NCBI RefSeq assembly: GCF_001513675.1
Contig: NZ_CP013859.1
Coordinates: 2,915,081-2,979,080, forward strand
DNA from: Microbacterium sp. XT11
Lineage (GTDB): Bacteria > Actinomycetota > Actinomycetes > Actinomycetales > Microbacteriaceae
Direction of reading: 5' to 3'
Length of the DNA stretch: 64,000 nt
This document shows positions 8,858 to 18,040 of this stretch, in pieces (within the stretch, counting starts at the first letter, position 1; each line of letters starts with the position of its first letter). The position numbers and the translations under genes are program-made. The notes below the pieces were generated by a model. The model saw nothing but the letters and a program-made list of their open reading frames with translations. It was not told the DNA's origin and did not search any database.

Positions 8858-10468
8858 TCAGCCGACGCTCACATCGTAGAACAGCGGCCGACCGTAGAGG
8901 TCGTACTGCAGTCCGCTCACCCGGTCGCCGACGGCCGTGATGGCCGACGGGCTGTACAGCGGCACGATCGCCACGTGCTGCGCGTTCCACTCCTGCACCT
9001 GTGTGTACAGCTCGTTGCGTGCCTCGGCGTCGCTGCTGGCGACCGCTTCCTCCAGGAGCGCGTCCATCGACGGGTCGGACACCTGGGACGCGTTCTGGAA
9101 TCCGTCGGTGTGGAGGTGGCTGCGCAGCAGATCCGGGTCGACGCCGGAGAAGCCCCAGTCGGTGAGGTCGAACGTCTTGGGCTCGTACTGCTCGTTGTAG
9201 GCACCCGGGTCGAGGACCTCGCGCACGACGTCGATGCCCACCTTCTTCAGGTCGGACTGGATCGCGTTCGCCAGCGCGGTACGGTCGCCCGGAACGGGTG
9301 TCCACGCGATCCAGCGCACCGACAGGCGGGCGCCGTCCTTCATACGGATGCCGTCATCGTCGCGCTGCGTCCAGCCGGCCTCATCGAGGAGGCGGTTCGC
9401 CTCGTCCGGGTCATACGGCCACGTGCCCTCGAGAGCGGCGTCATATCCCGGCGTCGTGGACCCCAGGATGCTCCAGGCGCGGGGGAACTGGCCGAAGAAG
9501 ATCTCCTCTACGGCGGCGTCGATGTCGATACCTCGCGCGAATGCCTGACGCACCTTCTCGTCGGCGAATACGCCGTACTTCTCATTGAGGTAGAGCGAGT
9601 AGGGCAGCCCGGGGTACTCGATGGAGTCGACCGTCACGCCGTCGCCCAGCTCGCCGACGAGGTTGGGGGGCATGTTGCTCGCGAGGTCGGCCTCGCCGCT
9701 GGTGACGACGCCGGCACGGACGGATGCCTCGGGCTGGATCTCCACCCGCAGCGTCTCGAACTTCGGCGCCTTCTCACCGTGCGGGCCCCACGCGTAGTCG
9801 TCGTTGCGCGTGTACACGAGCTCCTGGTCGGGCGTGTATTCGGTCAGCTCGAAGGGCCCGGTGCCGACCGTCACCCCGGGCCCCCCGGCCTTGAGCTGGC
9901 CGGCGGACTCCTTGAGGACCTTGGGCGAGTAGAAGCCGAGCTGGGGCGTGCTCGCCGCCTGCAGGAACGGCGCGTAGGGCTGGGTGAAGCTGACCTTCAC
10001 GGTGTGCTCGTCGATCACCTCGGTGCCGTCGTAGAAGTCGGCTCCGAGCATGCTCGCCGCCTGGGCGGACTTCGTCTTCGGGTCGACGATGCGGTCGAAG
10101 TTCGCCTTCACAGCGGCGGCGTCGAACTTCTCTCCGTCCGTGAACGTCACGTCGTCGCGAAGGGTGAAGGTGTACTCGGTGCTGTCGGGCGACACCTCCC
10201 ATTTCGTCGCCAGCCAAGGGGTGAACGAGCCGTCCTCCTCCTGGAAGACCAGCGAATCGAGCACGGCGCGCTGCACCATACCGGACACGTCGAGCTGGCT
10301 GACCTGCGGATCCATGTGGCCGGCGGACAGGTTCGCGCCTTCGATCGACCACACGAGCTCGCTGGACGCGTCACCTCCCGAGGCGGGCGCGCAGGCGCTG
10401 AGGGCGAGAGCGGCGGACGCCGCGACGGCGGCGAAGGGAACAAGGCGACGCGCAGCGCGTGCAGGCAT
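8858..10468 (-). CDS. ABC transporter substrate-binding lipoprotein, SBP family 5
   Basis: 536 residues, the usual size for family 5 extracytoplasmic binding proteins (oligopeptides, dipeptides, nickel or other small ligands). It has a lipoprotein signal peptide with lipobox LSAC at about residues 22-25, so it should be anchored outside the membrane. Family-typical stretches include YTFTLRDDVTFTDGEKFDAA and the IKRVGIDVV-like region (DLKKVGIDVV). The ligand cannot be deduced. The gene is first in the operon. A TAGACT -10 lies at 10505-10510 on the minus strand and CGAGGAC before the ATG can serve for ribosome binding. The ORF region is divergent from valS. Confidence 0.93.
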   Translation of the reverse strand: MPARAARRLVPFAAVAASAALALSACAPASGGDASSELVWSIEGANLSAGHMDPQVSQLDVSGMVQRAVLDSLVFQEEDGSFTPWLATKWEVSPDSTEYTFTLRDDVTFTDGEKFDAAAVKANFDRIVDPKTKSAQAASMLGADFYDGTEVIDEHTVKVSFTQPYAPFLQAASTPQLGFYSPKVLKESAGQLKAGGPGVTVGTGPFELTEYTPDQELVYTRNDDYAWGPHGEKAPKFETLRVEIQPEASVRAGVVTSGEADLASNMPPNLVGELGDGVTVDSIEYPGLPYSLYLNEKYGVFADEKVRQAFARGIDIDAAVEEIFFGQFPRAWSILGSTTPGYDAALEGTWPYDPDEANRLLDEAGWTQRDDDGIRMKDGARLSVRWIAWTPVPGDRTALANAIQSDLKKVGIDVVREVLDPGAYNEQYEPKTFDLTDWGFSGVDPDLLRSHLHTDGFQNASQVSDPSMDALLEEAVASSDAEARNELYTQVQEWNAQHVAIVPLYSPSAITAVGDRVSGLQYDLYGRPLFYDVSVG

Positions 10469-10629
10469 GGGACGTCCTCGGTACGAGAGATTCGGGATGC
10501 TGCCAGTCTAGGGCCGATTTTTGGACGCGGTCGATGTACGCCGGCTCCGTTACCCGCTCGGTACACTGGGGACACACTCACACTCAGGCACGCTCACACA
10601 GTGCCGCATACATCGCTCGAGGAGACCTC

Positions 10630-13224
10630 ATGTCCGTGATACCCGACAAGCCCGCGCTCGAAGGTCTCGAAGCGAAGTGGAACGACGCCTGGGCCGAACA
10701 GGGCACCTACCTGTTCGACCGCATCCGGGCAGCCCAGGCCGGCCGTGAGGGCGTGTATTCGATCGACACTCCGCCGCCGACGGCATCCGGATCCCTGCAC
10801 ATCGGCCACGTGTTCTCGTACACGCACACCGACATCAAGGCGCGCTTCGAGCGCATGCGCGGCAAGACCGTGTTCTACCCGATGGGCTGGGACGACAACG
10901 GCCTACCGACCGAGCGCCGCGTACAGAACTACTACGGGGTGCGCTGCGATCCGTCGCTCCCCTACGACCCCGACTTCACCCCGCCGTTCGAGGGCGGAGA
11001 CAACAAGTCGTCGCGCGCGGCCGACCAGGTGCCGATCAGCCGCCGCAACTTCATCGAGCTGTGCGAGAAGCTCACCGTCGAAGACGAGAAGCACTTCGAA
11101 GCCCTCTTCCGCCAGCTCGGCCTGAGCGTGGACTGGACCCAGACGTACCGGACGATCTCCGACGAGACCATCCGGCAGAGCCAGCTGGCGTTCCTGCGCA
11201 ACCTCGAGCGCGGCGAGGCCTACCAGGCGCTGGCGCCGACACTGTGGGACATCGACTTCCGGTCGGCGATCGCACAGGCGGAGCTCGAGGACCGCGAGCA
11301 GCAGGCCTCGTACCACACGATCGACTTCCCCTTCGCGGACGGCTCGGGCGCGATCACGATCGAGACCACCCGTCCCGAGCTGCTCCCCGCCTGCATCGCG
11401 ATCGTGACGCACCCGGAGGGTCCGCACAAGCACCTCATCGGCACGAAGGTGAAGACGCCCTTCTTCGGCGCCGAGATCGAGATCCACGGACACCACCTCG
11501 CGCTCGCCGACAAGGGCACGGGCGCCGCCATGGTCTGCACCTTCGGAGACGTGACCGACATCGTGTGGTGGCGCGAGCTGCGCACGACCGACGGCGCCGA
11601 GCTTCCCAACATGACCACGATCGGGCTCGACGGCCGCTTCCTGCCGAACGCCCCCGCCTCGGTGCGCAACCCCGAGGCGATCTCATGGTACGAGGCGAAC
11701 CTCGCGGGCAAGACGGTGTTCTCGGCGCGCAAGGCGATCGTCGAGAAGTTGCAGGAGACCGGCGACATGACCGCCGTCGGCAAGCCGTTCAATCACGCGG
11801 TGAAGTTCTTCGAGAAGGGCGACCGGCCGCTGGAGATCGTGTCGACGCGTCAGTGGTACATCCGCAACGGCGCGCGTGATGCCGGGCTGCGCGACCAGCT
11901 CCTCGCGCACGGCAGCGAGCTGACCTGGCACCCCGATTTCATGCGCGTGCGCTACGAGAACTGGGTCGGCGGGCTCACCGGTGACTGGCTGGTGTCGCGG
12001 CAGAGGTTCTTCGGCGTGCCGATCCCGCTCTGGTACGCCCTCGACGAGAACGGGGAGCGCGACTACGACCGCGTCCTCACGCCCGACCTCTCGTCCCTGC
12101 CGATCGATCCGACGACCGACGTTCCGCCGGGCTACACCGAGGAGCAGCGCGGCGTGCCGGGAGGGTTCGACGCCGAGGCCGACATCCTCGACACCTGGGC
12201 GACGTCGTCGCTCACCCCTCAGCTGGCCGGCGGCTGGCAGCGTGACGAGGAGCTGTGGGACCTGGTGGCCCCCTTCGACCTGCGTCCGCAGGGCCAGGAC
12301 ATCATCCGGACCTGGCTGTTCTCGACCATGCTGCGCTCGACACTCGAAGACGGGCGCTCGCCGTGGCGCAACGCGGCGATCAGCGGCTTCATCGTCGACC
12401 CCGACCGCAAGAAGATGTCCAAGTCCAAGGGCAACGTGGTGACCCCGGCAGACATCCTCGACGCCCACGGGTCGGATGCCGTGCGCTACTGGTCCGCGTC
12501 AAGCCGTCTCGGCATGGACGCCGCCTTCGACCCGCAGAACCCGACGCAGGTGAAGATCGGGCGCCGCCTGGCGATCAAGGTCCTCAACGCGGCGAAGTTC
12601 GTGCTGTCCTTCCCGGTGCCGGAGGGCGCCGAGATCACCCACGCGCTCGACGCCTCGATGCTGGCCGCCCTCGACTCCGTGATCACCGAGGCGACGAAGG
12701 CGTTCGAGAACTACGACCAGGCGAAGGCACTCGAGGTCACGGAGGCGTTCTTCTGGACGTTCTGCGACGACTACCTCGAGCTGGTGAAGGAACGCGCCTA
12801 CAACCAGGCCGACGTGGGGCAGGCGTCCGCTGCCCTCGCGCTGCGCCTCGCGCTGTCGACGCTGCTCCGTCTGCTCGCGCCGATCCTGTCGTTCGCGACG
12901 GAGGAGGCGTGGTCGTGGTTCGAGGAGGGTTCCGTGCACACGGCGACCTGGCCCGCCCCGCTCGGCATCGAGGGCGACCCGGCCGTGCTCGCCGCCGCGA
13001 GCGCCGCTCTGATCGGCATCCGTCGCGCGAAGACCGAGGCGAAGGCGTCGCAGAAGACTCCGGTCTCGCGCGCTGCGATCGCAGCACCGTCCGACACGAT
13101 CGAAGCCCTCCGGGCAGCGGCCGACGACCTCCGTGCCGTCGGCCGCATCGCGGAGCTCGAACTCACCGAGGCGGAAGAGCTCGCCGTCACCGCGATCGAG
13201 CTCGCTCCAGCAGAGGGGGCATGA
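10630..13224 (+). CDS. valS: Valyl-tRNA synthetase
   Basis: 864-residue class I synthetase charging tRNA-Val in the cytoplasm. HIGH appears in SGSLHIGHVFSYTH near residue 55 and KMSKS in KKMSKSKGNVV near residue 595. The editing domain lies between them and the C-terminal part is helical. The ATG at 10630 follows GAGGAGACCTC; starts further 5' would extend through the promoter region. A TACACT hexamer at 10562-10567 is a plausible -10. Unlike ileS, no T-box consensus is present in the leader. The stop overlaps the next small gene as ATGA. Confidence 0.96.
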   Translation: MSVIPDKPALEGLEAKWNDAWAEQGTYLFDRIRAAQAGREGVYSIDTPPPTASGSLHIGHVFSYTHTDIKARFERMRGKTVFYPMGWDDNGLPTERRVQNYYGVRCDPSLPYDPDFTPPFEGGDNKSSRAADQVPISRRNFIELCEKLTVEDEKHFEALFRQLGLSVDWTQTYRTISDETIRQSQLAFLRNLERGEAYQALAPTLWDIDFRSAIAQAELEDREQQASYHTIDFPFADGSGAITIETTRPELLPACIAIVTHPEGPHKHLIGTKVKTPFFGAEIEIHGHHLALADKGTGAAMVCTFGDVTDIVWWRELRTTDGAELPNMTTIGLDGRFLPNAPASVRNPEAISWYEANLAGKTVFSARKAIVEKLQETGDMTAVGKPFNHAVKFFEKGDRPLEIVSTRQWYIRNGARDAGLRDQLLAHGSELTWHPDFMRVRYENWVGGLTGDWLVSRQRFFGVPIPLWYALDENGERDYDRVLTPDLSSLPIDPTTDVPPGYTEEQRGVPGGFDAEADILDTWATSSLTPQLAGGWQRDEELWDLVAPFDLRPQGQDIIRTWLFSTMLRSTLEDGRSPWRNAAISGFIVDPDRKKMSKSKGNVVTPADILDAHGSDAVRYWSASSRLGMDAAFDPQNPTQVKIGRRLAIKVLNAAKFVLSFPVPEGAEITHALDASMLAALDSVITEATKAFENYDQAKALEVTEAFFWTFCDDYLELVKERAYNQADVGQASAALALRLALSTLLRLLAPILSFATEEAWSWFEEGSVHTATWPAPLGIEGDPAVLAAASAALIGIRRAKTEAKASQKTPVSRAAIAAPSDTIEALRAAADDLRAVGRIAELELTEAEELAVTAIELAPAEGA

Positions 13225-13439
13225 TGCAGCTCGGTACGCGATGGGCCGCGGGGTCGGAGCCCCCGGCATCCGTTCCTGCCGCTCTGCGTGCGGCGATCGC
13301 CGAGGTCGAGGGACGCGGGCTCTCCGGGCACTGGACGCTCACCTGGCTCGAAGGGCGCGCGATCGCCGAGCTCGATGCGGGGTGGGAGGTCGTCCAGACG
13401 GCGTCGGGCGAGGTCGTCGCCCGACCGTTCGACGACTGA
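13221..13439 (+). CDS. Small protein of unknown function coupled to valS
   Basis: 72 residues. The start ATG (13221) overlaps the valS stop codon and GAGGGGG lies just before it, so it is probably translated by coupling. The sequence is amphipathic, with a tryptophan-containing core (GHWTLTWLEGRAIAELDAGWEVV), no signal peptide and no cysteine motif. I do not recognise the family. The tight coupling is the main reason to accept it as a gene. Confidence 0.72.
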   Translation: MMQLGTRWAAGSEPPASVPAALRAAIAEVEGRGLSGHWTLTWLEGRAIAELDAGWEVVQTASGEVVARPFDD

Positions 13440-13474
13440 CGCGCCCCCGTTCCTGCGCCGACGGATCGCGGCGA

Positions 13475-13693
13475 TCAGCGACGCGGCAGGCCCGATAGCG
13501 CGAGCAGATGCTCCACCGCACGAGGATCGGCCCTCCGCGACTGCTGCTCGCGAAGCAGATCGAGCGCGAGCTCACGGCGCGCGGCACGCTCCGCGACGCG
13601 ATGCTCCACGAACGCGGTGAGGCGCGCGGCGAGAGCGAGAAGCCCGCGTTCGACACGTGTGGGCGAAGCGAGGCGCAATGCGGCGCTGGTCAT
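13475..13693 (-). CDS. Small arginine/leucine-rich protein, partner of the ArsR-like regulator
   Basis: 72 residues, strongly helical and basic, without tryptophan, cysteine or a membrane span. Its ATG (13691-13693) overlaps the TGA of the regulator gene (13690-13692). The two are therefore in one leaderless minus-strand transcript and probably work together or are co-regulated. Function unknown. It could be a small helical binding partner; that is an inference from position alone. Confidence 0.62.
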   Translation of the reverse strand: MTSAALRLASPTRVERGLLALAARLTAFVEHRVAERAARRELALDLLREQQSRRADPRAVEHLLALSGLPRR

Positions 13694-14298
13694 GACTCCT
13701 CCGTCACGTTCGTCGTCTTCGCAGGGGTCGGGACGTCGAACAACTCGGCGCGGAGTGTGACCCTGCGCACATCCGGTCCGGTCTGTCCGCGGTATCGTTC
13801 GACGGCCGCGTCGACCACACTGCTGAGTTCAGCACGGAGTTCCGCCATCTGACTCGGAGTGAGGTCGAGGAAGGTCGTCATGACGATCCCCGCATCGCGC
13901 CATTCCTCGGGCACCTCGGCCTCGGAGCGGTTGAGGTACGCCATGAGGGTCTCGTGGCGCAAGCGGAAGAACTCCGCGGTCACGATCTGCGCTGCCGCAC
14001 GGCCCGACGGCGTCATCGATTCGTCAGGACCGGGCAGGTTGATGCGACCTTTCGGGCGCTCCCACCAGCGTTCGCGCGCAGTCCCCCGGCCTTCGACCTC
14101 GCGGATCAGGTCATGCGCGGCCAGAGCTCGCAGATGGTAGCTCATCGAGCCGGACGTCTCCCCGACCAGCGCAGCCAGCGAGCTGGCGGTCTGCGGACCT
14201 CGCTCGCTCAGCAGGTCGAAGATCTTCACGCGGAGCGGATGCGCCAGAGCCTTCAACGCCCCGGCATCCAGCACCCTTCCCTGTGGCTCGTTCGTCAT
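13690..14298 (-). CDS. ArsR-like winged-helix transcriptional regulator
   Basis: 202 residues. The N-terminal winged helix (residues about 12-80) contains ALKALAHPLRVKIFDLL and the recognition-helix region GETSGSMSYHLRALAAHDLI, typical of ArsR/HTH_20 proteins. A C-terminal helical domain of about 110 residues may sense a ligand or dimerise. No metal-binding cysteine box (ELCVCDL-type) is present, so a metal sensor role is unlikely. The ATG at 14298 is only 7 bases after a -10 hexamer, which predicts a leaderless mRNA. The upstream TTTGCAAAC repeats overlap the promoter and suggest autoregulation. It is divergent from an M3 peptidase gene. Confidence 0.9.
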   Translation of the reverse strand: MTNEPQGRVLDAGALKALAHPLRVKIFDLLSERGPQTASSLAALVGETSGSMSYHLRALAAHDLIREVEGRGTARERWWERPKGRINLPGPDESMTPSGRAAAQIVTAEFFRLRHETLMAYLNRSEAEVPEEWRDAGIVMTTFLDLTPSQMAELRAELSSVVDAAVERYRGQTGPDVRRVTLRAELFDVPTPAKTTNVTEES

Positions 14299-14305
14299 GC
14301 ATCCA

Positions 14306-14348
14306 AAGATACCGTTGCAAACGATTCTTTGCAAACATTTCTTTGCAC
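14306..14348 (-). promoter_or_regulatory. Promoter and candidate operator of the ArsR-like regulator
   Basis: On the minus strand, TTGCAA (14329-14334) and TATCTT (14306-14311) are separated by exactly 17 bp and form a -35/-10 pair. The region carries three related elements on the plus strand: TTGCAAAC (14315-14322), TTTGCAAAC (14328-14336) and TTTGCAC (14342-14348), spaced about 13-14 bp. The middle one covers the -35. TTTGCAAA is self-complementary, as expected for a dimeric repressor site. Confidence 0.62.
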
Positions 14349-14444
14349 GCCGTGCTTGGCGATTCAGTGTGCGGCGACGACTCCGGACGACCGGGACGAC
14401 ATCCCTGCGACGCGACGAGCCCCCCACCTGGATAGGCTCGCAGA

Positions 14445-16499
14445 ATGACGGCTTCCTCGAACCCCCTGCTCGTCTCGCCCGCACTGCCGTACGGCATGCC
14501 CGACTACCGCGCGATCCGACCCGAGCACTATCTGCCGGCGTTCCGCGCCGCTTTCGACGAGCACCGTCGCGAGATCGCCAGGATCACCATGGTCCGTTCG
14601 ATGCCGACATTCGAGAACACGATCGAGGCACTCGAGCACGCCGGTGCGCTGCTCGAACGCCTGTCGCACGCGTTCTACACCGTGAGCTCCGCAGACGCGA
14701 CGCCCGAGATCCAGGCGGTCGATGAGCAGCTCGCTCCCCTCATGGCCGCGCATCGCGATGCGGTGATGCTCGACAGCGCGCTGTACTGGCGGGTCCAGCA
14801 GGTGTACGACCAGCGTGACGCGCTCGGTCTCACGGCAGAGCAGCGGTACCTCGTCGAGCGCCACCACCGTGAGATGACGCACGCCGGCGCCGCGCTCGAC
14901 GACGCTGCGAAGGCGCACCTCACACTCCTCAACCAGCAGCTCTCCGCGCTCAGCAACACGTTCGAGCGCAATCTTCTCGCCGACACGAACGACCTCGCCG
15001 TCGTGTTCACGTCGGCGGATGAGCTCGACGGGCTCGGCACGGGTGAGCTATCGGCGGCCGCGCGGGCCGCCGCAGACCGGGGCCTCGACGGTGCGTACGT
15101 CGTGAACCTGCCGCTGTTCACCGGGCACCCGTATCTGGCGCACCTTCGCAACCGGGCCTCACGTCAGCGGATCATGACCGCCTCACGCCTCCGCGGCGCC
15201 AGGGAGAATGCGGCGGACAACAGACCCGTGCTGCGCGAGATCGCTCGCCTCAGAGCCGAGCGGGCCATGCTCCTCGGCTATGACTCCCACGCGGCATACG
15301 TCACGGCCGACGAGACCGCCGGCAGTCCGCAGGCGGTCGAGCGGATGCTGCGCGACCTGGCTGCTCCAGCCGCGCGGAACGCACGCGCGGAGGGCGCTGC
15401 GCTCCAGGCCCTGATCGATGAGGAGGAACCGGAACCCTTCGCGATCGAGGCGCACGACTGGGCGTTCTACACCGAGAAGGTCCGCGTCAAGCGGTACGAC
15501 ATCGACACCGCGGCGCTGCGGCCCTGGTTCGAAGCCGAGCGCGTGCTGCGCGACGGCGTGTTCTTCGCGGCACGGCGGCTGTACGGTGTGACGTTCGCCG
15601 AGAGGCCTGACATCCCCGCTTACCATCCCGACGCTCGGGTCTTCGAGGTGTTCGAGGAGGACGGCACCGCGCTCGGGCTCTACATCCTCGATCTGTACAC
15701 ACGCGACTCCAAGCGCGGCGGTGCGTGGATGAACTCGATCGTCAGCCAGTCGACGCTGCGCGGTACGAGTCCAGTCGTGGTGAACAACCTCAACGTCCCC
15801 CGACCGGGCGACGGCGAGCCCACTCTGCTCACCCTCGACGAGGTCACCACCCTCTTCCACGAGTTCGGGCATGCGCTCCACGGCCTGTTCGCACATGTGA
15901 CGTACCCGCACTTCGCCGGCACGAACGTGTTCCGGGACTTCGTCGAGTTCCCGAGCCAGGTCAACGAGATGTGGATCCTGTGGCCCGAGGTGCTCGACAA
16001 CTACGCGCGTCACCACGAGACCGGCGAGCCCCTCGATCAGGCCGTCGTCGAGCGCCTGCGTGCCACGACGGCCTTCGATCAGGGACATGCCACCAGCGAG
16101 TACCTCGCGGCCGCCTGGCTCGATCAGGCGTGGCATCGGCTCGGCGCGGACGCGGACGGCGTGGACGACGTCGCGGCGTTCGAAGCGGCAGCCCTCGCCG
16201 ACATCGGGCTCGATGATCCGCTCGTCCCCACCCGGTACTCGTCGTCGTACTTCGCGCACGTCTTCTCCGGCGGGTACAGCGCGGGCTACTACTCCTACAT
16301 CTGGAGCGAGGTGCTCGACGCCGACACGGTCGAGTGGTTCCGCGAGAGCGGCGGGCTCACCCGGGAGAACGGCGAGCGGTTCCGCTCGCGGCTGCTCGCC
16401 GTGGGCGGCTCGAAGGATCCCCTGGAGGCCTGTCGCGACTTCCGCGGTCGCGACGCCGACATCCGCCCGCTCCTCGAGCGGCGCGGGCTCGACAGCTGA
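14445..16499 (+). CDS. M3 family zinc oligopeptidase (peptidyl-dipeptidase Dcp-like)
   Basis: 684 residues, the normal length for M3A peptidases. The zinc-binding motif HEFGHALHG is at about residue 470, with the downstream glutamate region (NVFRDFVEFPSQVNEMW) also conserved. There is no signal peptide, so it should act on peptides in the cytoplasm. It resembles peptidyl-dipeptidase Dcp and oligopeptidase A; which of the two substrate modes applies cannot be read from sequence. TAGGCT at 14433-14438 ends 6 bases before the ATG, with no Shine-Dalgarno, so the mRNA is probably leaderless. It diverges from the ArsR-like regulator gene. Confidence 0.94.
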   Translation: MTASSNPLLVSPALPYGMPDYRAIRPEHYLPAFRAAFDEHRREIARITMVRSMPTFENTIEALEHAGALLERLSHAFYTVSSADATPEIQAVDEQLAPLMAAHRDAVMLDSALYWRVQQVYDQRDALGLTAEQRYLVERHHREMTHAGAALDDAAKAHLTLLNQQLSALSNTFERNLLADTNDLAVVFTSADELDGLGTGELSAAARAAADRGLDGAYVVNLPLFTGHPYLAHLRNRASRQRIMTASRLRGARENAADNRPVLREIARLRAERAMLLGYDSHAAYVTADETAGSPQAVERMLRDLAAPAARNARAEGAALQALIDEEEPEPFAIEAHDWAFYTEKVRVKRYDIDTAALRPWFEAERVLRDGVFFAARRLYGVTFAERPDIPAYHPDARVFEVFEEDGTALGLYILDLYTRDSKRGGAWMNSIVSQSTLRGTSPVVVNNLNVPRPGDGEPTLLTLDEVTTLFHEFGHALHGLFAHVTYPHFAGTNVFRDFVEFPSQVNEMWILWPEVLDNYARHHETGEPLDQAVVERLRATTAFDQGHATSEYLAAAWLDQAWHRLGADADGVDDVAAFEAAALADIGLDDPLVPTRYSSSYFAHVFSGGYSAGYYSYIWSEVLDADTVEWFRESGGLTRENGERFRSRLLAVGGSKDPLEACRDFRGRDADIRPLLERRGLDS

Positions 16500-16594
16500 G
16501 CGCCCCGGGTGGCTCGCGCACAGTCGTCGGTGCGCAGACCCTCCAGCGATCCGCGACGGTCCGCGGGATGCCGCAACCGTCGTCGGGCGAGCTG

Positions 16595-17863
16595 TCACGC
16601 ACTCTTGCGCTTGCGCTCCATGACGATCGTGGGCGGCGCGCCCTCATCGACCGACGCGCGCGTCACGATCACCTTGGCGACGTCGTCGACGGAGGGGATC
16701 TCGAACATGATCGGCCCCAGCACGTCTTCGAGGATCGCGCGCAGTCCGCGGGCACCGGTCTTACGCTCGACCGCGAGGTCGGCGATCGAGCGCAGCGCGT
16801 CGTCTTCGAACTCGAGCTGCACGCCATCGAGCTCGAACATACGCTGGTACTGCTTCACGAGCGCGTTGCGCGGCCCGGTCAGGATGTCGATGAGCGCGTC
16901 CTGGTCGAGCGGGGACACCGAGGTCACCACGGGGAGGCGCCCGATGAACTCCGGGATGAGCCCGAACTTGTGCAGGTCCTCGGGAAGCACCTCGCTGAAG
17001 AGGTCGAGGTCCTTGCCCTTGTCGTGCAGCGGGGCGCCGAAGCCGATGCCATGCTTGCCCACGCGCGCCGAGACGATGTCCTCGAGACCGGCGAACGCGC
17101 CCGCGACGATGAACAGGACGTTCGAGGTGTCGATCTGCAGGAACTCCTGGTGCGGGTGCTTCCGTCCGCCCTGCGGAGGAACCGAGGCCACGGTGCCCTC
17201 GATGATCTTGAGGAGCGCCTGCTGCACGCCTTCGCCCGAGACGTCGCGGGTGATCGACGGGTTCTCCGCCTTGCGCGCGATCTTGTCGACCTCATCGATG
17301 TAGATGATGCCGGTCTCCGCGCGCTTGACGTCGTAGTCCGCCGCCTGGATGAGCTTGAGGAGGATGTTCTCGACGTCCTCGCCGACGTAACCTGCCTCGG
17401 TCAGAGCCGTCGCGTCTGCCACGGCGAACGGCACGTTGAGCCGTTTCGCGAGGGTCTGCGCGAGGTACGTCTTGCCGCAGCCCGTCGGTCCGATCAGAAG
17501 GATGTTGCTCTTCGCGATCTCGACGCTCTCAGCCTTCTGCTCGGCCGGCTGCAGCGCGCCATGCGCACGGATGCGCTTGTAGTGGTTGTACACGGCGACA
17601 GACAGCGCCTTCTTCGCGGGCTCCTGCCCGACCACGTACTCCTCGAGGAACGAGAAGATCTCCCGAGGCTTCGGAAGGTCGAAGTCTGCCGTGCCCTCGG
17701 CCGCGGACTCCGCCATCCGCTCTTCGATGATCTCGTTGCACAGCTCGACGCACTCGTCGCAGATGTACACACCGGGGCCGGCGATGAGCTGCTGCACCTG
17801 CTTCTGGCTCTTTCCGCAGAAGGAGCACTTGAACAGGTCAGCGCTTTCACCGATGCGGGCCAT
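16595..17863 (-). CDS. clpX: ClpX, ATP-dependent unfoldase of the Clp protease
   Basis: 422 residues. The N-terminal C4 zinc-binding domain is intact (CSFCGK and CDECVELC). Then follow the AAA+ module with Walker A GPTGCGKT, Walker [12 protein letters not shown], and a C-terminal small domain. A glycine-containing ClpP-docking loop is expected in the C-terminal half. ClpX unfolds tagged proteins and feeds them to ClpP, encoded about 4.6 kb upstream on the same strand. TGAGGAGGA lies before the ATG and TAGGCT (17899-17904, minus) is a plausible -10. It is transcribed apart from clpP here because a deoxyribose cluster lies between them. Confidence 0.97.
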   Translation of the reverse strand: MARIGESADLFKCSFCGKSQKQVQQLIAGPGVYICDECVELCNEIIEERMAESAAEGTADFDLPKPREIFSFLEEYVVGQEPAKKALSVAVYNHYKRIRAHGALQPAEQKAESVEIAKSNILLIGPTGCGKTYLAQTLAKRLNVPFAVADATALTEAGYVGEDVENILLKLIQAADYDVKRAETGIIYIDEVDKIARKAENPSITRDVSGEGVQQALLKIIEGTVASVPPQGGRKHPHQEFLQIDTSNVLFIVAGAFAGLEDIVSARVGKHGIGFGAPLHDKGKDLDLFSEVLPEDLHKFGLIPEFIGRLPVVTSVSPLDQDALIDILTGPRNALVKQYQRMFELDGVQLEFEDDALRSIADLAVERKTGARGLRAILEDVLGPIMFEIPSVDDVAKVIVTRASVDEGAPPTIVMERKRKSA

Positions 17864-18040
17864 GCGCGTCCTCCTCAGGATGCCGAGATCGTGTTCTGAG
17901 CCTAACCGCTGTATCCGACACTGGGACGCATTGGCGCGGAGTCCGTGCTGCGCGTCCGGATCCGCGCGCCGCGGACGAAGCCGTGGTCGGGACGAAGACG
18001 GGCCCCGGTCACTCCAGAGGCCCGCCGCGATCCTCGCCGA

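Noticed and set aside
10500..10629. A T-box for valS
   Set aside because: No GGTGGNACCGCG-like sequence and no specifier loop could be found in the leader.
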